DNA of 12,093 bases from Gammaproteobacteria bacterium (GTDB lineage: Bacteria; Pseudomonadota; Gammaproteobacteria; UWMA-0217). Each line of letters starts with the position of its first letter. Positions within the stretch are counted from its first letter, which is position 1. This document shows, one piece after another, positions 6,886 to 12,093 of this stretch. Where the stretch lies: assembly GCA_027031685.1 (NCBI GenBank), contig JALVPS010000334.1, positions 1-12,093 of the forward strand, read 5' to 3'. The notes under the pieces are model-generated. The model searched no databases. It saw only the letters and a list, made by a program, of their open reading frames with translations, and had not been told where the DNA came from. The position numbers were made by a program, and so were the translations under genes.

Positions 6886-9800
6886 CGCTGGCCGCCCTGG
6901 CGGCCGGGGGGGCCGCGCCGGCGCGCGCCGACCAGGCCGCCGACCTCACCCAGCTGCTGGTCCAGGGCCATTTCTGGTACGCCCGCGGCCGCCACGACCT
7001 GGCCCGCGCCGCCTGGCGCAAGGTGCTACTGGTGGAGCCGCGCAACGCCGAGGCCCTGGCCGCCCTGCGCGAGCTGGCCACGGCCCACCCCGAGGCCGTG
7101 GACCGCGACCTGCTGGCCCGGGCGCGCGCCCTGGCCCTGCAAGGCCGCTACGCCGAGGCCCTCGCCCTGTACAAACAGGCCTTCCAGGGCGGCGCCCCGC
7201 CCACCAGCTTCTACAACGCCGAATACCTGGCCACCCTGGCCGGCACCAGGAACGGCTGGCAGACTGCCATCGACGGGCTGCGCGAGCTGGTGCGCCTGTA
7301 TCCCTCCAACCCGCGCTACCGGCTGGAACTGGGCAAGGCCGAGACCTACCGGGAGGAGACCCGCCGCGACGGCATCGCCCGCCTCGCCAGGCTGGCCGAC
7401 GACCCCGAATACGGCCAGGCGGCGCGCGCCGCCTGGCGCCAGGCCCTGCTGTGGCTGGCGGCCAAACCGGCCGACAAGCCCCTGTTCGAGGCCTGGCTGG
7501 CACGCCAGCCGGACGACGACGCCGTGCGCCAGCGCCTGGCCGCTCTCGAGCACCCCGCCGCCCCCACGGGTGGCTACACCCTGCTGAAGGCCAACCGCAT
7601 AGCCGAGGCCTCCACCCGCTTCCTGCGCACCCTGCGGGACCACCCCGACGACACCGACGCCCTGGCCGGGCTGGGCATCCTGCGCCTGCGCCAGCGACGC
7701 TTCAAAGAGGCGCAGCGTTACCTGGAGCGGGCCATTGCCGCCGACCCGGCACGGCGCGCCGACCTGCAGGAGTCCCTCGACGAGGCCCGCTTCTGGGCCC
7801 TGCACAAGGCCGCCGAACGGGCCCGCCAGGCTGGCCAGCTGTCGCGTGCCGTGCAATACGTCACCGAGGCCCTGCGGCTGCGCCCCGAGCAGCCGGAGAC
7901 CCTGCTGCTGCGCGCCCAGATCGCCAGCGACCTCAGCGCCTGGGACGTGGCCCGCCGCTACTACCTGGACGTGCTGCGCGTACAGCCCGACAACGCCGTG
8001 GCCAAGGAGGAACTGGCCGCCGTGCTGTTCCTGCACGGCGAGCGCGCCGAGGCGGAGCGCCTGGCGCGCCAGTACCACCTGCCCAGCGCGCCCTACCGCG
8101 CCGCCCGCGCCCGCTTGGAGGTGGCCCGCCTGCGCCGCGCCGCGGAGCAGGCCGAAAGCCCGGCGCAATCCATCGCCCTGCTGGAGCAGGCCCTGGCCGA
8201 GTACCCGGACGACCCCTGGCTGCGGCTGGACCTGGCGCGCGCCTACCGCGCCGCCGGCCGCGGCGAGGACGCCGAGCGCCTGCTGACGGCCCTGGTGAAA
8301 CGCCTGCCGGACGATCCGCTGGCGCGCTTCGTGCACGGCCTGTACCTGGCCGAGACCGACCGCTGGGGCGAGGCCCTGGCCACCCTGGAGCAGGTGCCGG
8401 CCGCCCAGCGCGACGCCACTTTCGAGCAGCTCTACCGCCACGTGTGGGGCAACCGGCAGGCCGAGCTCGCCCGCCAGGCGCTGGCCGCCGGCGACCGCGC
8501 CGAGGCCGAGCGCATCGCCCGGGCCCTGGCCGGGCGGGCCGGTGACGACCCCGAACTGCTGCTCATCCACGCCGACCTGCTGGCCGGGCTGGGCCAGCGG
8601 GAGGCGGCCCTGGCCGCCGCCCGCCAGGCCGCCGCGGTCATCACCCCGGACGACGTGGACCTGGCCATCCGCCACGCCGCCGTGCTGCTCAAGCTGGGCG
8701 AGAGCGGGGCCGCCGGCGAGCGCATCGCCGCCCTGCAGGCGCGCGACGGCCAGCTCACCGCGCGCCAGCGCGCCGCCCTGGAGCGGCTGGCGCTCGGCCT
8801 CGCCCTGCAGCGAGCCGACGCCCTGCGCCGCCAGGGCCGGCCCGCCGACGCCCTGCAACACTTGCAGCCCTGGCTGGCGCGGCACGGCGACGACACCGGC
8901 CTGCAGCTCATGCGCGCCGCCCTGCTCGACGACCTGGGCCGCCATGACGAGGCGCTCGCCCTGTACGAGGCGGTGGCCCGCCGCGACCCCGGCGACCGCC
9001 ACGCCTGGCCGGGCGCCGTGGGCGCCGCCATGGCCCTGCGCGACTACCCCCGCGCCCGCCGGCTGGTGGCCGAGGGCCTGGCGGCCCAGCCCGACAACCC
9101 GCGCCTGCTGGCCCTGCGCGGCGAGCTGGCCCTGCTGCACGAGCGGCGCAACGCGGCCGCCGCCGACCTGCAGCGCGCCCTGCAACTGCACGCCGCGGCG
9201 CAACCGGCCGGCGAACCCGAGGCCTGGGTGACGCAGGCCGAGGCGCGGCTGCGGGCGCTGGGGCCGCGCCGAGACAGGGCGCTCACTGTGGGCCTGGACG
9301 CCCGCTGGCGCGATGGCCGGGCGGGCCTGGACGAGCTGCGCCAGGTGGCCACCCCCCTGCGCTACGAGCAACGGACGGACTACGAGCGCAGCTGGGGCCT
9401 GGAGTTGCTGCCCACGCGGCTGGACGCCCGTCCCCTGGCCGGCGACGGCCCCGATGCCGCGCGCTTCGGCAGCCTGGCCCTCGACCCTGCCGCCGGCGCC
9501 GGCAGGCGCCTCGACCAGCGCGAGGACGGCGTCGGCCTGACCCTGTTCCACCGCAGCCGCCAGTGGGACCTGGAACTGGGCAGCACCCCGCTGGGCTTCC
9601 CGCGCCACAACCTGGTGGGCGGCCTCACCTGGCACCGGCAGGATGAAGACCGCCACCTGCGCGCCGGCCTGGTGCGGCGCGCCGTGCGCGAGAGCCTGCT
9701 CAGCTACGCCGGCGCCACCGATCCGGCCAGCGGCCGCAGTTGGGGCGGCGTGACCCGCGGCGGCCTGGAACTGGCCTTCGACCGCAGCCTGGGCGACTGG

Positions 9801-10418
9801 GGCCTGTACGGAGAGGCGGCGCTGTACGGCCTGCACGGCGACGGCGTGCGGGCCAACCACGAGCTGAAGCTGCAGGGCGGACTGTACCGCAACCTCATCG
9901 ACCGGCCCGAGCGCCACCTGCAGGTGGGCGCCAACCTGCTGCTGCGCCGCTTCGACCACAACCTGCGCCACTTCACCCTGGGCCACGGCGGCTACTTCAG
10001 CCCACAGCGCTATGCCGCCCTCAGCTTCCCCCTCACCTGGGACTCCCTGCACGCCGGGCTGCGCCTGCGCCTGGGCGCCGAGCTGGGAATACAGGACTAC
10101 CACGAGGACGACAGCCCCGTATTCCCCGACGACGCCGGCCTGCAGGCCCGGCTGGACGCCCTCGCCGCCGGTGACCCCGGCCTGTCCGCCACCTATGCCG
10201 GCAAGGACACCACCGAGCTCATGTACCGTTTGCACGGCCGCCTCGAATACCCGCTCCGCCGCCACCTGAGCGCCGGCGGCTGGATCGCCGCCACGCGCAG
10301 CGACGACTACGAGGAATACGGGACCGGCCTGTACCTGCGCTGGACACCGGACCGCGCGGCCGGCGAGACGGCCCCGGCCCGGCCCGCCGGGGACACCCCG
10401 TTCCGCCGGCCCTGGTGA
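6849..10418 (+). CDS. bcsC: Cellulose synthase outer-membrane exporter BcsC (TPR scaffold and beta-barrel)
   Basis: From ATG 6849 the protein has 1189 residues, close to E. coli BcsC (1157). It carries a signal peptide (VVILLTLAALAAGGAAPARA, cleaved before DQAADL) and a long array of TPR-like helices to about residue 800. Repeated patterns such as RYAEALALYKQAF and RFKEAQRYLERAIAADP are typical. The C-terminal BCSC barrel domain spans about 810-1167, with alternating aromatic strands such as GLYGEAALYGL and GTGLYLRWT. BcsC binds the periplasmic synthesis machinery through its TPRs and passes the glucan through the outer membrane. A Pro/Ala/Arg-rich tail of about 22 residues follows the last apparent strand, where barrels usually end. 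The gene overlaps bcsZ by 37 nt, implying translational coupling, and is the last gene of the operon. Confidence 0.94.
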   Translation: MSSITRTVVILLTLAALAAGGAAPARADQAADLTQLLVQGHFWYARGRHDLARAAWRKVLLVEPRNAEALAALRELATAHPEAVDRDLLARARALALQGRYAEALALYKQAFQGGAPPTSFYNAEYLATLAGTRNGWQTAIDGLRELVRLYPSNPRYRLELGKAETYREETRRDGIARLARLADDPEYGQAARAAWRQALLWLAAKPADKPLFEAWLARQPDDDAVRQRLAALEHPAAPTGGYTLLKANRIAEASTRFLRTLRDHPDDTDALAGLGILRLRQRRFKEAQRYLERAIAADPARRADLQESLDEARFWALHKAAERARQAGQLSRAVQYVTEALRLRPEQPETLLLRAQIASDLSAWDVARRYYLDVLRVQPDNAVAKEELAAVLFLHGERAEAERLARQYHLPSAPYRAARARLEVARLRRAAEQAESPAQSIALLEQALAEYPDDPWLRLDLARAYRAAGRGEDAERLLTALVKRLPDDPLARFVHGLYLAETDRWGEALATLEQVPAAQRDATFEQLYRHVWGNRQAELARQALAAGDRAEAERIARALAGRAGDDPELLLIHADLLAGLGQREAALAAARQAAAVITPDDVDLAIRHAAVLLKLGESGAAGERIAALQARDGQLTARQRAALERLALGLALQRADALRRQGRPADALQHLQPWLARHGDDTGLQLMRAALLDDLGRHDEALALYEAVARRDPGDRHAWPGAVGAAMALRDYPRARRLVAEGLAAQPDNPRLLALRGELALLHERRNAAAADLQRALQLHAAAQPAGEPEAWVTQAEARLRALGPRRDRALTVGLDARWRDGRAGLDELRQVATPLRYEQRTDYERSWGLELLPTRLDARPLAGDGPDAARFGSLALDPAAGAGRRLDQREDGVGLTLFHRSRQWDLELGSTPLGFPRHNLVGGLTWHRQDEDRHLRAGLVRRAVRESLLSYAGATDPASGRSWGGVTRGGLELAFDRSLGDWGLYGEAALYGLHGDGVRANHELKLQGGLYRNLIDRPERHLQVGANLLLRRFDHNLRHFTLGHGGYFSPQRYAALSFPLTWDSLHAGLRLRLGAELGIQDYHEDDSPVFPDDAGLQARLDALAAGDPGLSATYAGKDTTELMYRLHGRLEYPLRRHLSAGGWIAATRSDDYEEYGTGLYLRWTPDRAAGETAPARPAGDTPFRRPW

Positions 10419-10435
10419 GCCGCCCCCGCTCATCG

Positions 10436-10461
10436 GGCGCGGCCCACCGGCCATCCTTGCC
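10436..10461. promoter_or_regulatory. Second copy of the candidate operator (imperfect left arm)
   Basis: The right arm TCCTTGCC (10454-10461) lies within the 12-bp word GCCATCCTTGCC that also occurs upstream of bcsAB. The left arm GGCGCGGC (10436-10443) matches GGCAAGGA at 5 of 8 positions and has the same 10-nt spacing. The site starts 18 nt after the bcsC stop and lies about 300 bp before the regulator's ATG. It may be an autoregulatory site. Confidence 0.4.
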
Positions 10462-10466
10462 AAAGT

Positions 10467-10505
10467 GTGGACGGGGCACGTGACGGACACCCCTGTCCGG
10501 TCCAC
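10467..10505. repeat. Nested inverted repeats upstream of the regulator
   Basis: An inner perfect hairpin has arms CGGACA (10484-10489) and TGTCCG (10494-10499) around a CCCC loop. Outer arms GTGGAC (10467-10472) and GTCCAC (10500-10505) flank it asymmetrically. It could be an operator or a 3'-end structure for the bcs transcript; no T-run follows. Confidence 0.35.
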
Positions 10506-10579
10506 CATGCCCGGTGTGCGCGTCCCGCGCCCGGCTCCTGCCTGGTCGGCGGCGCCATCACCGGTCCTGCCCTGTGGGG

Positions 10580-10598
10580 TGAACGGCACCACCGTTCA
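10580..10598. promoter_or_regulatory. 19-bp perfect dyad TGAACGG-N5-CCGTTCA
   Basis: The 7-bp perfect arms (10580-10586 and 10592-10598) lie about 150 bp before the regulator start, and weaker outer arms CTGCC and GGCAG extend the symmetry. A lone half-site CCGTTCA is present at 737-743 upstream of bcsAB. The size and symmetry fit a dimeric regulator binding site. Confidence 0.4.
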
Positions 10599-10739
10599 GG
10601 CAGACCGGCGAGACAGTGACATTCGCGACCCGCACTGCGGGGCATCCGGCCGAGAGGAGCCTGGGGAGGCGGCCCGGCGAGCCATAAGCGCCAGGGCCGG
10701 ATGCAGCAGACAACGAACAACGACGCATACCAGAAGCGC

Positions 10740-10744
10740 GAGGG
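10740..10744 (+). promoter_or_regulatory. Ribosome binding site deciding the regulator start
   Basis: GAGGG ends 5 nt before the ATG at 10750. It supports this start over the upstream GTG at 10465 and the in-frame ATG at 10507, neither of which adds a recognisable domain. Confidence 0.65.
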
Positions 10745-10749
10745 CTGAC

Positions 10750-11775
<1,026 letters not shown>

Positions 11776-11818
11776 CGCGCCAGCGGCCCATCCGGCCCCG
11801 CCCTTTTGCCACGGCAAT

Positions 11819-11950
11819 CGTCCCCTTCCCCCTAGGGAGAGACGGCCAGACACCTTCGCCACTCGTCCCCTTCCCCCTCGGGGGAGATGGCCAGACACCT
11901 TCGCCACTCGTCCCCTCTCCCCCTTGGGGGAGAGGGTCAGGGTGAGGGGG
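11819..11950. repeat. Three tandem REP-like units between convergent genes
   Basis: Units 1 (11819-11863) and 2 (11864-11908) are both 45 nt and differ at only three positions. Unit 3 (11909-11950) starts the same way, then becomes the widespread proteobacterial palindrome of CCCTCTCC and GGAGAGGG arms followed by GTCAGGGTGAGGGG. Each unit has a C-run facing a G-run, weaker in unit 1. This is REP/BIME-type intergenic DNA. No transposase or RAYT gene is seen in the window. Confidence 0.75.
11913..11936. terminator. Perfect REP hairpin, possible bidirectional transcription stop
   Basis: The arms CCCTCTCCCCC (11913-11923) and GGGGGAGAGGG (11926-11936) pair over 11 bp with TT between them. It sits between the 3' ends of two convergent genes, a typical REP position, where such hairpins protect or end transcripts. 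It lacks a T-run, so intrinsic termination is uncertain. Confidence 0.4.
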
Positions 11951-11959
11951 AATAACCCC

Positions 11960-12093
11960 TCAGCCCGCCTGCGCCAGCAGGCGGCGCAGGATGCGCCGCC
12001 CCTGTTCCGCCGCGCGGGCGATGTTGTCGCGGATGGCGTCCATGGTGATCTCGCCGTCGCCGCGGCCGGCGGCGCGGTTGGCGACGATGGCGA
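11960..12093 (-). CDS. C-terminal end of an unidentified protein (5'-truncated by the window edge)
   Basis: On the minus strand a frame enters at the window edge and ends with TGA at 11962-11960, giving 44 residues. It begins AIVANRAAGRGDGEITMDAI and ends RRILRRLLAQAG. The final half should be an amphipathic helix rich in Arg and Ala. Codon use (G or C at nearly every third position) fits the neighbouring genes. I cannot assign a family from this fragment. It is convergent with the regulator gene, with the REP units between them. Confidence 0.55.
   Translation of the reverse strand, partial: AIVANRAAGRGDGEITMDAIRDNIARAAEQGRRILRRLLAQAG

Larger units (their letters stand above)
10419..10749. 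other. Non-coding region between bcsC and the regulator gene
   Basis: These 331 bases hold several dyads but no gene I can support. The regulator frame is open upstream to a GTG at 10465, yet those 95 codons are low-complexity and domain-free. Elements seen are a shared operator-like dyad (10436-10461), nested inverted repeats (10467-10505) and a 19-bp dyad (10580-10598). No clear terminator with a T-run follows bcsC, and no strong sigma-70 promoter is evident. Confidence 0.55.

Noticed and set aside
7026..10592. A 1188-codon open frame on the minus strand opposite bcsC
   Set aside because: Same cause: antisense shadow of a GC-rich gene, low-complexity Gln/Gly/Ala sequence with no recognisable fold.
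10465..10749. Extension of the regulator from GTG 10465 as a hidden N-terminal sensory domain
   Set aside because: The 95 codons are low-complexity (Arg, Pro, Ser, Thr) without receiver or PAS features, and they cover the dyads; ATG 10750 has a clear ribosome site.
11968..11990. Inverted repeat CCTGCGCC-N7-GGCGCAGG near the end of the window
   Set aside because: It lies inside the minus-strand coding end, where Arg/Leu/Ala codons readily create GC palindromes, and has no T-run.

Overview
The window looks like a chromosomal piece of a very GC-rich (about 70% by eye) Gram-negative proteobacterium. A BcsC-type outer-membrane exporter, a VpsR-like regulator and REP-like palindromes together suggest a gammaproteobacterium. 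The exact lineage cannot be fixed from the sequence alone.

Layout. Positions 1-708 hold the 3' part of a gene for an unrecognised membrane-anchored protein with a strikingly regular methionine heptad repeat. Positions 709-1178 are a non-coding stretch containing the most AT-rich DNA of the window and several dyads and direct repeats, probably the control region of the next operon. Positions 1179-10418 are a compact cellulose-synthesis operon, all on the + strand. It consists of a single-ORF BcsA-BcsB fusion (1502 aa), bcsZ (GH8 endo-glucanase) and bcsC (TPR plus beta-barrel exporter), with bcsZ and bcsC overlapping. Positions 10419-10749 are non-coding with more dyads. Positions 10750-11775 encode a receiver-less AAA+/Fis-type regulator resembling VpsR, with a degenerate GAFTGA loop and an altered Walker B. 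Positions 11819-11950 carry three tandem REP-like units. Positions 11960-12093 hold the 3' end of an unidentified minus-strand gene convergent to the regulator.

How it fits together. BcsA polymerises UDP-glucose and threads the glucan across the inner membrane under PilZ/c-di-GMP control. The fused BcsB part guides it through the periplasm, BcsZ trims or edits it, and BcsC passes it through the outer membrane. The adjacent regulator is the obvious candidate for transcriptional control. A 12-bp word, GCCATCCTTGCC, occurs upstream of both bcsAB and the regulator. In each place it lies in the same dyad geometry (GGCAAGGA-N10-TCCTTGCC, perfect at bcsAB and half-degenerate at the regulator), which makes it the best candidate operator here. 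No bcsQ, bcsD, bcsE, bcsF or bcsG is present inside the window.

Most noteworthy: the BcsA-BcsB fusion that keeps a signal-peptide-like junction, the atypical regulator, the shared dyad, and the Met-heptad membrane protein.
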